Assembly: GCF_026262505.1 (NCBI RefSeq)
Contig: NC_067205.1
Coordinates: forward strand, 12,462,001-12,526,000
Reading direction: 5' to 3'
From: Trichomonas vaginalis G3
Lineage: Eukaryota > Parabasalia > Trichomonadida > Trichomonadidae
Length of the DNA: 64,000 nucleotides
Shown one piece after another: positions 1 to 10,277 of the stretch (position 1 is its first letter; the number at the start of each line of letters is the position of its first letter). A model generated the notes under the pieces. It was given only the letters and a program-made list of their open reading frames with translations, was not told the origin of the DNA and ran no database searches. A program made the translations under genes and the position numbers.

Positions 1-828
1 AAATCACTCAAAACTGCTGAATTTAATAATCTCAACTTAATTCCAGCATTTTCATTCAGAAACTGCGACAAATTATCAAAAATAAGCTTTGATATGGCCA
101 AATCTGTTGCCAATTGTTCATTTTATGGCTGTTCTGCCCTTCAAACCATTAATTTCCCAAATCTTCTCGCAATTTCGGGTTCATCCTTCGAAAACTGCCA
201 TAATTTGGCCAGAGCAACTCTTCCTTTAGTCACAGTCATCTCAGAATTCGCTTTTAAGTCCACAAATCTCACAATAATTAATTTTCCAAAATTATCTAAA
301 CTTTATAGCGAATCCTTCATGAACTGCAAGCAGCTAACTAAAGTAAACCTCACGGGACTAACAGAACTCGTCGGAGATTCCCATTTTTCAGGTTGTTCTG
401 AATCAAAAATTTTTGTTTTGAGTAATTTACAAAATGTTTCAGAAACATCATTAAACATCTTCGACGGCTGTGTTAACATGGACGAGCTCTATCTCGGGGA
501 CAAGCCTCCTAAAGAATTCAATGAAGAAGTGTTCAAAAATTTCAGCAAATCCATAAAATTGCATTTGCCAAATTCAGATTCATGGAAAAACTATGTTTCC
601 AGGTGCAAACTGAGTAAGGAACAGGAGTATATATACAAGGGAATTAAGATGAACCACTACAAACTGTCCAATCACATTATTCCGATTCTGATTGCTGTTG
701 GAGCTGTTTTGTTACTAACTATTTGGATTGTTTCTTGCTGGTTAAAGAGAGCTTTGGACAAACAGGAACCAGTCGACAAATTCAGCGAATTACTCAACTC
801 AATGGATCCTTCTGCACCTCTTCTTTAG
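1..828 (+). CDS. BspA-like leucine-rich-repeat surface protein (5' partial)
   Basis: The reading frame is open from the first base of the window, so the N-terminus lies outside; the first internal ATG at 94 is not a credible start. The visible part carries TpLRR/LRR_5 repeats of about 23 residues, recognisable by recurring F.NC..L..I and F.GC..L..I patterns. The repeats end near codon 190, followed by one hydrophobic stretch (HIIPILIAVGAVLLLTIWIV, about bases 673-735) and a short tail of about 30 residues that ends in an acidic dileucine-like SAPLL. This is the layout of the trichomonad BspA-like family: extracellular LRR ectodomain, single C-terminal transmembrane helix and a short cytosolic tail with possible sorting signals. 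Proteins of this type are candidates for surface binding; the ligand here is unknown. Confidence 0.88.
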   Translation, partial: KSLKTAEFNNLNLIPAFSFRNCDKLSKISFDMAKSVANCSFYGCSALQTINFPNLLAISGSSFENCHNLARATLPLVTVISEFAFKSTNLTIINFPKLSKLYSESFMNCKQLTKVNLTGLTELVGDSHFSGCSESKIFVLSNLQNVSETSLNIFDGCVNMDELYLGDKPPKEFNEEVFKNFSKSIKLHLPNSDSWKNYVSRCKLSKEQEYIYKGIKMNHYKLSNHIIPILIAVGAVLLLTIWIVSCWLKRALDKQEPVDKFSELLNSMDPSAPLL

Positions 829-1475
829 AAATATTTTATTCACCATTTCTTTTAGAAACGTTCTTTTTTAAAAATTCACTTTTATCCTCTTTCTCTTAAA
901 AGCAAAAACTTAATTTTTTATTTATAATGATATTGTAATGATATTTTTGATATATTATTATGATTTTGTATGCATGCTTGGATGTTCAACAAGATAATTT
1001 CGGTTTATTTTATAATGAAACATGATTATAAGTTTCAAAAAATCGAAATGATAGCGAGCTAGTTAGATTTCATACAAGTGGATTAGTTATTTTTGGAGTT
1101 CTTGTCTAATGGTTTTCTCTATGTTTTGAAAATCGAATAAGATTAAATTGGTCAAACGGCACTTCATTGTGCAGGAAATTAGAATAAATTTAAAAAGTCG
1201 CCGCAAACAGACATCTACATTATGTTTAATCATAACCTGGCTTTATATCATTATGAAATTAATGTTTCTATATATGTGCAACATTTTCCAAAAGAAAATT
1301 TATCTAAACCAATCAATATCAAAATAATTACTTCGATTTCCTCCTAATTATAAATATTTTTCATTCTTTACAATGAGATCATTTAGAGATGAGTTTGATA
1401 AGTATGTTTTAGAAAATTTAAATTTGAAATAAAAAAAAATTGACCAATTACAAAGAATATGAGACATAACAATGT
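829..1475. other. intergenic, no gene seen
   Basis: AT-rich sequence between a gene reading rightward and a gene reading leftward, so both 3' ends meet here. No ORF of note, no repeat and no RNA gene that I can recognise. Confidence 0.6.
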
Positions 1476-2165
1476 TTACATGAGTGGTAACAACAACATA
1501 TATGAAAAGAATATATATAATGGAATAATTACAAGTTCTAAAGTTTGTAATTTGAGAATTGGAAGTAAATATCTAGCTGCGCAATAGGAAGCCCATCCTA
1601 CGCATGGAATTGATATTATAGCTGCTGTAATGATTCTGAGTTTAAATATTCTTGATATAAACAAAGCAGGGACAATTGGAGGTAAGCAATATGAAATTGC
1701 TGTTACAAGTGTCATAACTGTAAACTCTGAATCAGGGACAAATGCTAATGACATGTAATGAAAAGCAGAATATAATACAATCGAGCCAATAACGGCAATC
1801 ATGTAAACTGTTCCGAATCTCGGCATTCCTGTCAAAAGGAGAAGAAAAGCGTATGCTATAAAGAATAAAATTGAGATCAAAAAGTTGTTATCAATAGCTC
1901 TTGGAACTTTGTTTGGTGATAAAATGTAAATGAGGTTGGATTTTACATCAGAGTTATGTATTCCTAATTCTTCAAATAATGATGGCTCGCCTGGGAAGCC
2001 TCCATGCCAAATTGAAGCGTATTCGCCAACTGTATGATGAACTGTAGCTTGTGGCGCTGTAAAAGTTGGTTGTGGAGGTGGAATATTCTGAACAGGAACT
2101 GACACGCCTTGTGGAATGTTTTGCTGAGGCGAGGATTGGATGAAATCTAAATCATCTTGAATCAT
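1476..2165 (-). CDS. Yip1-family Golgi membrane protein (YIPF5/YIP1-like)
   Basis: 229 residues. The N-terminal third is proline/glutamine-rich and cytosolic, followed by the family signature around residues 58-70 (GEPSLFEELGI, compare the EPPLLEELGI of Yip1/YIPF5). The rest contains about five hydrophobic segments, the usual Yip1-domain topology. Yip1 proteins bind Ypt/Rab GTPases and support ER-Golgi vesicle traffic. The ATG at 2165 gives a natural start directly in front of the acidic DDLDF segment, and the sequence just upstream on the coding strand reads TTTACTCGACAAATT, a weak form of the motif found before several starts here. A TVP23-like gene on the same strand lies 2.6 kb away. Length matches the family. 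Confidence 0.85.
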   Translation of the reverse strand: MIQDDLDFIQSSPQQNIPQGVSVPVQNIPPPQPTFTAPQATVHHTVGEYASIWHGGFPGEPSLFEELGIHNSDVKSNLIYILSPNKVPRAIDNNFLISILFFIAYAFLLLLTGMPRFGTVYMIAVIGSIVLYSAFHYMSLAFVPDSEFTVMTLVTAISYCLPPIVPALFISRIFKLRIITAAIISIPCVGWASYCAARYLLPILKLQTLELVIIPLYIFFSYMLLLPLM

Positions 2166-2697
2166 AATAAATTATCGTTTTGAATTTGTCGAGTAAAGTT
2201 TTTTTTTGCATAAAATCAACATTAGAGTCTGCAATTTCAGCATATTTAAACATATTGAATCTACTGTGACACATATCTGACCATCACATGAAATAAACCC
2301 AGTAGATTTACTTCGGTATATTTCAAATATGTTTTAGATTCTATTCTTAGTGATAAATGACCTTGACAAACTTATCTGATTTTCAATATTAAGTGATTTT
2401 ATTCCAATTAATCTTGAAAACAAATTTACACATATATCCGATAAGATACTTCAACAATGATAAACAGCTACTTACCACAAATATCCCCAAAGAGTAACTA
2501 TCTAGATTGACGGAGATTTTGTTATTAAGGTTGAAAACAATAAATATTTCCTTTATTGTATTTTATTATAGTTACTATCAAATTTCAAAATCTCAAATAA
2601 CCAATAGATTTATGTGAATAGGTGATTTCTTTGGGATGTTTAAATTTTTGAAAAATATGGAAATATTTTTTCTAAAATATAACTTAATGGGTATTGT
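2166..2697. other. intergenic, no gene seen
   Basis: AT-rich spacer between two leftward genes, holding the promoter of the Yip1-like gene and the 3' end of the EF-hand gene. No repeat or RNA gene seen. Confidence 0.55.
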
Positions 2698-3153
2698 TTA
2701 AATGGAGAAAGCTCTGCAAAGCTCATTGAAATCAATCTTTCCATTAGAATCAACATCAATCTTCTTAAGTTCCTCATCAACCTGAGATCTTGACATTGAC
2801 TGACCGCAAAGATCTGTGAAGACAACGAGCTCGTCACAACTTAAGTAGCCATCGTTATCTGTATCGACGGCCTGATAGATGAGTCTGAATAAATATCTTG
2901 GATCAGCTCCAGATTTGTTGCAAGCATCAAGGTAGGCAAGGAATTCTTCGAATGAGAGGTTTCCATCGTGATTTTCATCGAAAACTTTGTATGTAGCCTT
3001 GATGAAACGTGTATCCATCTGGGCTTGAACTAAGAAGTTGTAGAATTCTGGCTGATTAACAAGGCCGTTGTGATCTGTGTCAATTTGGTTGAAAACGGCG
3101 TGGAGACCGTTGATTTCTTCCTGTGTATAGTTGTAAGCCTTTGGTGCTTGCAT
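2698..3153 (-). CDS. four-EF-hand calcium-binding protein (calmodulin-like)
   Basis: 151 residues from the start chosen here. Four canonical EF-hand loops begin at about residues 25 (DTDHNGLVNQPE), 59 (DENHDGNLSFEE), 97 (DTDNDGYLSCDE) and 133 (DVDSNGKIDFNE). Each has Asp at position 1, Gly at 6 and Glu at 12 or near it, so all four could bind calcium; loop 1 is the weakest. A start nine codons upstream (3180) is also open, but the ATG at 3153 follows TTTCACTTTTCG closely, which resembles the short-leader starts of trichomonads, and the extra residues do not look like the family. Probably a calcium sensor of the calmodulin/centrin class; spacing of the hands differs from true calmodulin. Confidence 0.88.
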   Translation of the reverse strand: MQAPKAYNYTQEEINGLHAVFNQIDTDHNGLVNQPEFYNFLVQAQMDTRFIKATYKVFDENHDGNLSFEEFLAYLDACNKSGADPRYLFRLIYQAVDTDNDGYLSCDELVVFTDLCGQSMSRSQVDEELKKIDVDSNGKIDFNELCRAFSI

Positions 3154-3891
3154 CGAAAAGTGAAATGAATTTGAATTCAAATAAATCGATCTGAAAAAAA
3201 TTCTAGAAATATTCTATTAATCATAATTGATATATCATTTTGAAAAACTATCACTTTTCAAGATAATTTTTCAAAGCAATCGATTTTTTGAAAATGATTT
3301 TCGATCAAAACAAAATGAGCGATGAAGCCTTCAGCTTGTCACCAACCCATCACTAATCTCTCTACAGTTAGCTAAAATCTAATGCTTTTACATATTTTAT
3401 TTCCAAACCATCCTTGTTTATAAAGATATGTGGCTTGCATAAGCAATATTATATATTTATTGATCATATCGATCATTATAGTAGTGAATGTTTGACAAAT
3501 TTAATATTATTTAGCATATTTGAAGTGATTTTATATGAAATAATGTGAATGAGCCTATTTAATCAACTCGACTTCCAAATATGATGGAATGCGATGATTC
3601 TTATGATAGCTTGTACAATTTTCTCGAAGATTATCTATGAGAACAATTTAAATCATATAAAATTACGTTAAAATAAGAAAGTTGTGAAATAGCATTGCAA
3701 ATATTATACAGGTTTCAATAGGTGAAAACAATTTATCCTCCAAATTGAATAATTCTTCAGATGCCAATTGAGGATTTTATGATTTTCTTAGGACAATTTA
3801 TTCTTTCTATGCAGTGGTAAATTATCCTGTTCAATAAAAAATACTTCTCAATAGTTGGTCAAATTCAAATTTACAAAAAAACTTGACAAAA
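3154..3891. other. intergenic between divergent genes
   Basis: 737 bp between a leftward and a rightward gene, so it holds both promoters. AT-rich with scattered homopolymer runs. The proteasome gene start is immediately preceded by AACTTGACAAAA. Nothing else recognised. Confidence 0.55.
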
Positions 3892-4467
3892 ATGCTGAGC
3901 ATTGTTGGACTTCAAGGACCGGATTGGGTTTTGATAGCCGCTGACTCATCAGTATCTTCCTCAATTATTTGCATGAGCGAAAATTACGACCGAATTGCAC
4001 AATTAGACGACAGACATGCTTTAGCTATGTCCGGCGAGACAGGCGATTGCCTTCAATTATCCGAATACCTACAAGGAAATGTCGCATTGTATAAGTTTAG
4101 AAATGGCGTTGAACTCTCAAGTGACGCCCTTGCACACTTTATCAGACATACTATGGCTAAAGCAGTACGAAAGAGTCCATACGAAGTTAACATGCTTCTT
4201 TCCGGATACGACGGAAAGCCACATTTATACTTTATGGATTATTTGGGTACATTGCAGAGTATTCCTTATGGTGCTCAAGGCTATTGCCAGTATTTCGTTA
4301 TGTCCGTCTTTGATAAGCACTACAAAGAAGGATTGACATTAGAAGATGGTAAAGAACTCATGAAATTGGCATTAAATCAGATCAAGCAAAGATTTACAGT
4401 AGCTCCACACGGATTCATTGTTAAGCTTGTCGATAAGAATGGTATTACAAAAATTGATCTTGAATAA
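3892..4467 (+). CDS. 20S proteasome subunit beta-4 (PSMB2-like)
   Basis: 191 residues, beginning MLSIVGLQGPDWVLIAADS, which lines up with the start of PSMB2 (MEYLIGIQGPDYVLVASD). Later matches include GETGDCLQLSEYLQGNVALY, FIRHTMA, VNMLLSGYDG, YFMDYLGTL and KNGI near the C-terminus. Beta-4 is a non-catalytic ring subunit: it has no propeptide and no catalytic N-terminal threonine, and none is seen here. The ATG at 3892 is chosen over an in-frame TTG three codons upstream. Single-copy housekeeping gene expected in every eukaryote; length is about 10 residues short of the human protein at the C-terminus. Confidence 0.93.
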   Translation: MLSIVGLQGPDWVLIAADSSVSSSIICMSENYDRIAQLDDRHALAMSGETGDCLQLSEYLQGNVALYKFRNGVELSSDALAHFIRHTMAKAVRKSPYEVNMLLSGYDGKPHLYFMDYLGTLQSIPYGAQGYCQYFVMSVFDKHYKEGLTLEDGKELMKLALNQIKQRFTVAPHGFIVKLVDKNGITKIDLE

Positions 4468-4753
4468 ATTTGATAATTATACTTTTAAATATTATTATCT
4501 GAAAATAATGGATTTAGCACAACTATAAGATTCTAAAACTATTTACTATATCTTTTCTAAAAAATTTCGTTTGTAATTTTTCGAATTTCTTGATTTCTTA
4601 ATTTTTCATAGAGAAAAAGAAACATTTCATATAAAACTCTTCAAATTCATACGAAACATATTGATTTGGTTAAAGATTATAAAAAATATCAAACAAAAGT
4701 TGGTTTATTATAAAATAACAACAATATAAGATAAAATAATTAGGTAAATATAC

Positions 4754-5407
4754 TTATACTTGTGTAGCGGGTTGAGTATTTGTATTTCCGGCGAATAAAT
4801 TTGTTCCATTTTGAAGAATTAGAGGGAAAACAGTTTGTCTAAAGAAGGAACTTGCACCTCTCTGAACGTCATCCTTAACACTATGATCACATTTGAGGAA
4901 TCCCCATGCATTTGTAGAAGCCAATGCACAGCTCACTCCTGTAACCAAAACCCAGCCAAGATTTAGTCTGATGACGTTAAAGAACGTAAATAATCCCCAG
5001 ACACCAGCAGAAACAAAGAGAAATAGCCAGAAATACTTTTTCTGAGCTGCTTTGTCTTGTGAATCCTGGCGAGCGTATTCAAACTTCCATGTACTCTCTC
5101 CACGTTTATTAACGATGTTTGTCCAGCGCATACCGAGAATTAATCTTCCGGCAACATTTTTAGTGAACCAGAAATCAATTGATGATGATAAAATACAAAG
5201 GACCCATTGAAATACGGAATTACTGAAGAAAATTCCGCTAAACATGTAAAATCCAAACGGAATTACTTTTAATGTCAAAAATGTCGTGAAAATTCTTCCA
5301 GTTGGTAACGATGGTCTTGTTTCTGTTGTTGTCGTCGTATTAGTTTTGGGGGCATCATCTTGATAATGTGTTGGGCTTTGGACAAATTCTAAATCTTCAG
5401 TACTCAT
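4754..5407 (-). CDS. TVP23-like Golgi membrane protein
   Basis: 217 residues. After an acidic, threonine-rich N-terminus of about 38 residues come four hydrophobic segments in two pairs. Between the pairs lies the family signature: DFWFTKNVAGRLILGMRW (about residues 78-95), then a loop with GESTWKFEYARQDSQ, and later a small-residue-rich segment ending in NAWGFLKC. These match TVP23/FAM18, Tlg2-vesicle protein of 23 kDa, which works with Yip-family proteins in late Golgi and endosome sorting. The start at 5407 is strongly placed: the coding strand reads TATAAAAGTGACAAATGAG, with the shared AAAAGTGACA motif ending just before the ATG. Confidence 0.87.
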   Translation of the reverse strand: MSTEDLEFVQSPTHYQDDAPKTNTTTTTETRPSLPTGRIFTTFLTLKVIPFGFYMFSGIFFSNSVFQWVLCILSSSIDFWFTKNVAGRLILGMRWTNIVNKRGESTWKFEYARQDSQDKAAQKKYFWLFLFVSAGVWGLFTFFNVIRLNLGWVLVTGVSCALASTNAWGFLKCDHSVKDDVQRGASSFFRQTVFPLILQNGTNLFAGNTNTQPATQV

Positions 5408-6586
5408 TTGTCACTTTTATAAAACAAATCGATTATTGTCACTTTTCATCATTTCCAATTCTAAATCATTTCAAGTTATATACAATAAATAACAATACAA
5501 ATCAGCTCTCCTCAGAAAAGACGGATAATTCCGTTGTTTGAATTTCTCATTTTGATGCATAGTCTGCGTGTAATTTAATTACTGTCGTCATCAATAAGTG
5601 AACGCAGGGAGACTCTGTACATTTGAGTTTACATGATCTTATTTTGCCAACATAAGATGATATATCTGGAAGAAACATCCTTTATTAGTCGTTATATATG
5701 AAGGCAAAATATTGAGTGAGATATAGTTTAAACCCGCTAAACCAGTGATTGAGAGATGCATGCTAATGTATAAGGGTATTATCATTAGCAGTAGCAGCAA
5801 TACGACATCAACATCATGAAGAGATCTAAAAATCTACTTAAATATTCATATAAAAAGTGCCAAAAACACATGAAAATTATTTATTATAATGAGCGCTAAG
5901 TTTATTTATTCATAAAATGATGTTTCCTAACTATTTCTAACACAAAATTCAACGCCTTAGATATCTAAATCTTGGATTCTTATATGACAAAATGAGCAAT
6001 ATATTTGTAATAACGTGCCAGAACATAAAACAAAAATAGTTTTTACTGTTCTTTATCCCCAAATGCATTTTGGAAGAAAGAGTCAAATAAATGTAAGATT
6101 TGTATTAGAGAGCGTTTGCACTATTTGTTAGAATGAAAAGTTCAATAACTTCATACTTCATCTAAATGCATTTCATGATTCAAGAACTAATAATGTGAAT
6201 TCTGACTTTAGGTTTGAATTAATCAAAATAAATATTCTCATGTTAAGGCCGCACTTACGCCCTTCTGACTTTAATTCAATTTTTTTGACAACAGTCGTGA
6301 AGCGTCATTGAAATTTAACCTTAAACAATTGAATTGAAGGCCTTGTCATAGGGGCGTAGGTGCATCCTTAAATTATTCATTAGCTTATAAAGGAATAACA
6401 GTTGCAATAGTTTTTGATTTCTATTGGATGAATATTTATTGGATGTATATCTTTTATGATGGAGAAACTTCAACTTATTTTTGGATGTTTTTCTTTCGAT
6501 AGTTATGCATTATGATATTATTGCAAAATCCTAATTCATCTCACAGACAATAATTTCATTATTCCGTATTTTAAAAGAGTTTTAGA
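5408..6586. other. intergenic with a short MITE
   Basis: Long AT-rich gap between two leftward genes. Two copies of AAAAGTGACA on the minus strand lie within 50 bp of the TVP23-like start. A TTAA-flanked MITE occupies 6247-6367 (listed separately). The rest shows no coding signal. Confidence 0.55.
6247..6367. mobile_element. 121-bp TTAA-flanked MITE with inverted ends
   Basis: The segment is bounded on both sides by TTAA (6243-6246 and 6368-6371). The ends are inverted: left GGCCGCACTTACGCCC, right (reverse complement) GGATGCACCTACGCCCC, 13 of the first 16 matching, and the similarity continues inward (ATTCAATT core on both sides). There is no room for a gene. TTAA duplication is typical of Kolobok and piggyBac elements. 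The end sequence GG..G.CAC resembles the ends of the Kolobok-like element at 16424-18852, so this may be a non-autonomous relative, though the match is short. Confidence 0.7.
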
Positions 6587-7180
6587 TCATATGCTTAATA
6601 TAATCAATGAAAACGGAGAAATAATAGCTAAATGGACTAATGATAATTCATTCAGAAGCATGCATGTTGGAACAGATATTCCCAGAAATGTACCAAATAT
6701 ATCAAGCTCAAACATGGATCCAGAAATATTATTCCAGCTATCTCGAAGAAAATTGATCCTAATTCGATGATATAATTCATTTTGATAACACTCGAATAAC
6801 ACCAGCTTCCCGCATATTTCTTCTCCAATATTTCTATAAGATTTGATTATATTATAATTCTTACCATCTTTCGATCCAACAACATCAAAATCAGTAACGT
6901 AGGGGTTATAAATACCATACATTCTAATACCAGAGTAATTGAACACGCCTTTGAAAATAAATTCAACATGAGGATCTTTATCATCAGTGAAATAATAAGT
7001 TCTAATATTTCTATCAAATGCATATTCAAGTAGGTATTTTGGCTCACTCTCTTTTGAGGCTTTTAATGAAAAATAATCGTTATTAAATAAATCATATGAT
7101 TTAAGAATTGTTTGTACTAATCCATCTTCAGATCTAGAAGGGACAAATGTAAGTGGTTCTCTTACGGAAAGTTTAGCCAT
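6587..7180 (-). CDS. discoidin (F5/8 type C)-like domain protein
   Basis: 197 residues. Residues about 40-170 fit a discoidin jelly-roll: the FDRNIRTYYFTDD segment with a following PHVEFIFKG strand, GIRMYGIYNP, FDVVGSKDGKNYNII (the common S.DG..W position, here N.Y), and a closing RIRINF...SGSMFELDIFG strand. Trichomonads encode many intracellular proteins with a lone discoidin domain, often next to BTB or ankyrin domains, so a carbohydrate- or lipid-binding role is only a family inference. The C-terminal 30 residues are hydrophobic and could be a membrane tail or a run past the natural domain end. The start ATG at 7180 is the only good one. Confidence 0.68.
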   Translation of the reverse strand: MAKLSVREPLTFVPSRSEDGLVQTILKSYDLFNNDYFSLKASKESEPKYLLEYAFDRNIRTYYFTDDKDPHVEFIFKGVFNYSGIRMYGIYNPYVTDFDVVGSKDGKNYNIIKSYRNIGEEICGKLVLFECYQNELYHRIRINFLRDSWNNISGSMFELDIFGTFLGISVPTCMLLNELSLVHLAIISPFSLIILSI

Positions 7181-7679
7181 CTGTTAAAAGATTTTGCATA
7201 ATTAATTTAAATTTTAACTGAATTCTGATTCTAAACGTCTTCGTATGCTGATGAACGATGGGCCCATAGCAAATTCATCCCTTTCAATTACAAGTTATCT
7301 TCAAATAAATCTGAAGTAGTGCAGTTTGTTTGTAAAAAAAAATAAACTTCAATTGGAGTAGTAAATATATTAGTCAATGACTCTTCATAAACAAGGGAGT
7401 AGCAAAATGATGTATGTTAGCAATATTGGCAAATACACTAATTAAATAGAGAACGCTTTGAGAATGATTTAAATTTCTCATCTTATAATTAGCATTTCCT
7501 AGCACATTGAATGTATAGGTTATGGAAATTATGTGACTAGAATTCTTGTAGAAAATAAAGAGATGATATAATATCGTCCAAAATTATTTGTTTTCTTTTT
7601 GAAATATTTCATCATCAGGTTCTCATCATTAAAGCGATTTCAAATCTTGTCATAATCTTTTTTATTATTCTTTTTTCTC
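7181..7679. other. intergenic between divergent genes
   Basis: About 500 bp of AT-rich DNA holding two promoters. The stretch before the gene at 7680 is pyrimidine-rich (TTTTTTATTATTCTTTTTTCTC directly before the ATG, quoted here only in part: TTCTTTTTTCTC). No repeat or RNA gene seen. Confidence 0.5.
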
Positions 7680-9041
7680 ATGGATTTAGATGAAGGCAAC
7701 TTTTTAAAAAAGATATGCGAAAACCAATTTGGACAATGCATATACGATCTAAAGAAGATATTACGCAAGCAGCCAATGATTAATTATGAACAAGACTTGG
7801 ATTTACCAACAGTTTCAAAAAATTCATTCGCAATGTATGTTGAAGACTTTATTTCTCTTTCAGAAAGAGAACAAATTAGTGGTTCTGTTGATGTTTTAAC
7901 ATGTTTGGCCCGTTTAATTAAACCATACATCGAAATTCCATATGAATATTGCGAAATACTTAATTCTCCATACTTTTCTGAAAGGTTAGCTCAATTAGCT
8001 TGCGTAATAGATCCAATTTATTTTAATAAATACTTAAGAAGTATGAAATATTTAATAGCTTGTCCAAGTGTCACTCAAGCATTTCAAGAACAAGACTTAT
8101 TACAGTATTATTCAAAGTTTGTTCAGTACGTATTGGACTCAGGCGATGAAAAAGTTACAATTCGCTTCTTTAAATTGTTACGAAAATTAATTCGATATGA
8201 TTCTTCATCAATAGCTTCTTTATTGAACCACGGACTTGTTCTAATTGTTCCATTATCAGAGATTGGCAATAGATTACCAGTTTTTACCTTACAATATCTC
8301 AAATATTTAAATCTTTGTTTCAAAGTCAATAGAGAGCTTTCTTTGACTCTCCCAAGTGATCTAATCGATAGCTTACTATCAGATCTGCAATCTTTGTACG
8401 GAATAACAACAGAATTAAATGTTTTAATAATTGACATTTTCTCTGGGTTTTCCGTCGAAGATAAGCAATCGTTATTTTTAATTAACCACATGATCCATCT
8501 TTTTATCATGGATAACCTCTTTTCGAACAATATTCCTTCTGCAATAATTCCTGAAGCGTTTACTATTCTCATTTCATGTGCAAATAATAATGAATGCGGA
8601 GTAGCTAACGAAATAGTTCAAAAATTCGACTTTAACCTATTAGGAGACATAATTCGAGATTCTCGACCGTTAGTTTTCAAATTTATCTGCATGTTTTTGC
8701 AGGCGATATTTACTAATGTGCCCAACTCGGTTGATTCTGCCCCAACAATCCCAGAAGCCATTGAATCCAGAATAAATAGAAAATGTTCGGCCCCAGAAAA
8801 GGAAGCGGCAGCTTTAGCTACACTCACTGCGTTCCAAAATGGGGAATCCCAAGAAATCCAGATGCTCTGGCTGCTTCCTTCGATGATTGAGAACTTAGTT
8901 TATTATATCTTCAGCGTTCCAGAATCTGATCTCGAAAACATCAAAACTGCTGTTACAAAAATATGGAATCTCTCAGAAAATAACAGCGATATTCGAGAAA
9001 TCCTTTCAAGTTTGTGCGAAATTGAAAAATTCAATTTATGA
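7680..9041 (+). CDS. alpha-solenoid (armadillo-type) protein, function unknown
   Basis: 453 residues, uninterrupted, starting at the ATG at 7680. No catalytic motif. The sequence is an alternation of amphipathic helices of 12-20 residues rich in Leu, Ile and Phe, with short polar turns, over the whole length, which suggests an ARM/HEAT-like superhelix. Many trichomonad hypothetical proteins are flagged as armadillo-type fold with no assigned job, and this looks like one of them. It is followed at 141 bp by a kinase gene on the same strand, with a TTGACACTTTTATAAC promoter-like motif between, so they are probably separate transcription units. Could be a scaffold; nothing more can be said from sequence. 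Confidence 0.7.
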   Translation: MDLDEGNFLKKICENQFGQCIYDLKKILRKQPMINYEQDLDLPTVSKNSFAMYVEDFISLSEREQISGSVDVLTCLARLIKPYIEIPYEYCEILNSPYFSERLAQLACVIDPIYFNKYLRSMKYLIACPSVTQAFQEQDLLQYYSKFVQYVLDSGDEKVTIRFFKLLRKLIRYDSSSIASLLNHGLVLIVPLSEIGNRLPVFTLQYLKYLNLCFKVNRELSLTLPSDLIDSLLSDLQSLYGITTELNVLIIDIFSGFSVEDKQSLFLINHMIHLFIMDNLFSNNIPSAIIPEAFTILISCANNNECGVANEIVQKFDFNLLGDIIRDSRPLVFKFICMFLQAIFTNVPNSVDSAPTIPEAIESRINRKCSAPEKEAAALATLTAFQNGESQEIQMLWLLPSMIENLVYYIFSVPESDLENIKTAVTKIWNLSENNSDIREILSSLCEIEKFNL

Positions 9042-9182
9042 CAACAAAAAAACAACAGAAAAAAATATTTAATTTTTTCCCTTCTATGTATAATAGGAAT
9101 ATCTCTTATATGTTAAGTGTATTGAAAAATTGAATGTTTACAATTCATTGACACTTTTATAACTACAGTATTCAAATTGATT

Positions 9183-10277
9183 ATGAAAGATAACGGGACA
9201 CTTGCCCGTTCAGCGAACCTTCCTTTTGTCATACGTGACTACAAATTCACGCAAATGATAGGAAAGGGTGGCTTCGCTGAAGTATTTCTTGTTGAACACA
9301 TAAAATTTTTAACTTTATTTGTGGCTAAAGTCATGACAGTCGATGCCTCCGAAGTGCAGTCTACCTGGGAAATATTCGATTCAGAGACAAAGGCTCTCAG
9401 TACCTTAAACCATCCGCATATTATTCGTTTATATGATCATTTTCAGATTGGATGCCAATTCTATTACATTTTAGAATACTGTCCAAACGGAAGTCTTTTC
9501 GATGAAATAGAAGTGACAAGAGGTTTGCCAATTCCGAGATTTTTGACACTTGCATCTCAAATTGTTAGCGCACTTGCTTACTGTCACGCCAACGGAATAG
9601 CTCATAGAGATATCAAGCCAGGAAACATCCTACTCGACGAAAATAAAAGAGCCAAACTTACGGATTTTGGACTTTGTATGCAAACAAAAATTGGCGAGTT
9701 ACATAAGACATTTTCAGGGTCCTGCGAATTTACAGCACCTGAAATATTCCTACGAAAGCCAAATGATCCATTTAAAGGCGATGTTTGGGCTCTTGGAATA
9801 GTTTTTGCGATTCTGATTACAGGAACTTCCCCTTGGAAGTGCGATTCTTTGGGAGCATTACGACAGCTCGCTCTCGCAGGAAATTATAAATTAAATGAGT
9901 TTGTTCCCAAAGAAATTGCAGACGTAATAGCTAGAATGATTGTTGTCGACCCAGATAAAAGAATTACAATGGCAGAGCTCGCTGAAATGCCACTTTTTCG
10001 ACATTCTCATCCTACTGGAATTGTTCCTTCACTTTCTAAGACACAGATAGTCCAATTAGACTGGGAACCAATAGAACGACCATCACGCGATAATTCTTAC
10101 GACGATTTAAATGAAACAGAGGAGATTAGACCTGTTGTTTCATCAAAAGTAAGAAGTGCATCTTCATTGTTCTTACACAAGAAGCCACAGAATAGAGTTA
10201 AGTCGAGGATGCGATTAAATACAGTTAAACCCACATTCCCCGGAATTGAAGAAGATGATCTCGTATTTTTCTCTTAA
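9183..10277 (+). CDS. serine/threonine protein kinase, CAMK/CAMKL-like
   Basis: 364 residues from the ATG at 9183. Kinase domain about residues 20-275: glycine loop IGKGGFAEV (26-34), VAK with the ATP-anchoring Lys49, alpha-C Glu near 69, catalytic loop HRDIKPGN (141-148) with Asp143, DFG (161-163), APE (185-187), then DVWALGIVFAILITG. All key residues are present, so it should be active. The HRDIKPGN and GTSPW patterns fit the CAMK-like kinases that are expanded in trichomonads. The C-terminal 85 residues are basic and serine-rich with no known domain. The promoter region contains TTGACACTTTTATAAC about 35 bp before the start. Confidence 0.92.
   Translation: MKDNGTLARSANLPFVIRDYKFTQMIGKGGFAEVFLVEHIKFLTLFVAKVMTVDASEVQSTWEIFDSETKALSTLNHPHIIRLYDHFQIGCQFYYILEYCPNGSLFDEIEVTRGLPIPRFLTLASQIVSALAYCHANGIAHRDIKPGNILLDENKRAKLTDFGLCMQTKIGELHKTFSGSCEFTAPEIFLRKPNDPFKGDVWALGIVFAILITGTSPWKCDSLGALRQLALAGNYKLNEFVPKEIADVIARMIVVDPDKRITMAELAEMPLFRHSHPTGIVPSLSKTQIVQLDWEPIERPSRDNSYDDLNETEEIRPVVSSKVRSASSLFLHKKPQNRVKSRMRLNTVKPTFPGIEEDDLVFFS

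Noticed and set aside
8123-8827. minus-strand ORFs within the solenoid gene
   Set aside because: Shadows of the plus-strand 453-codon gene.
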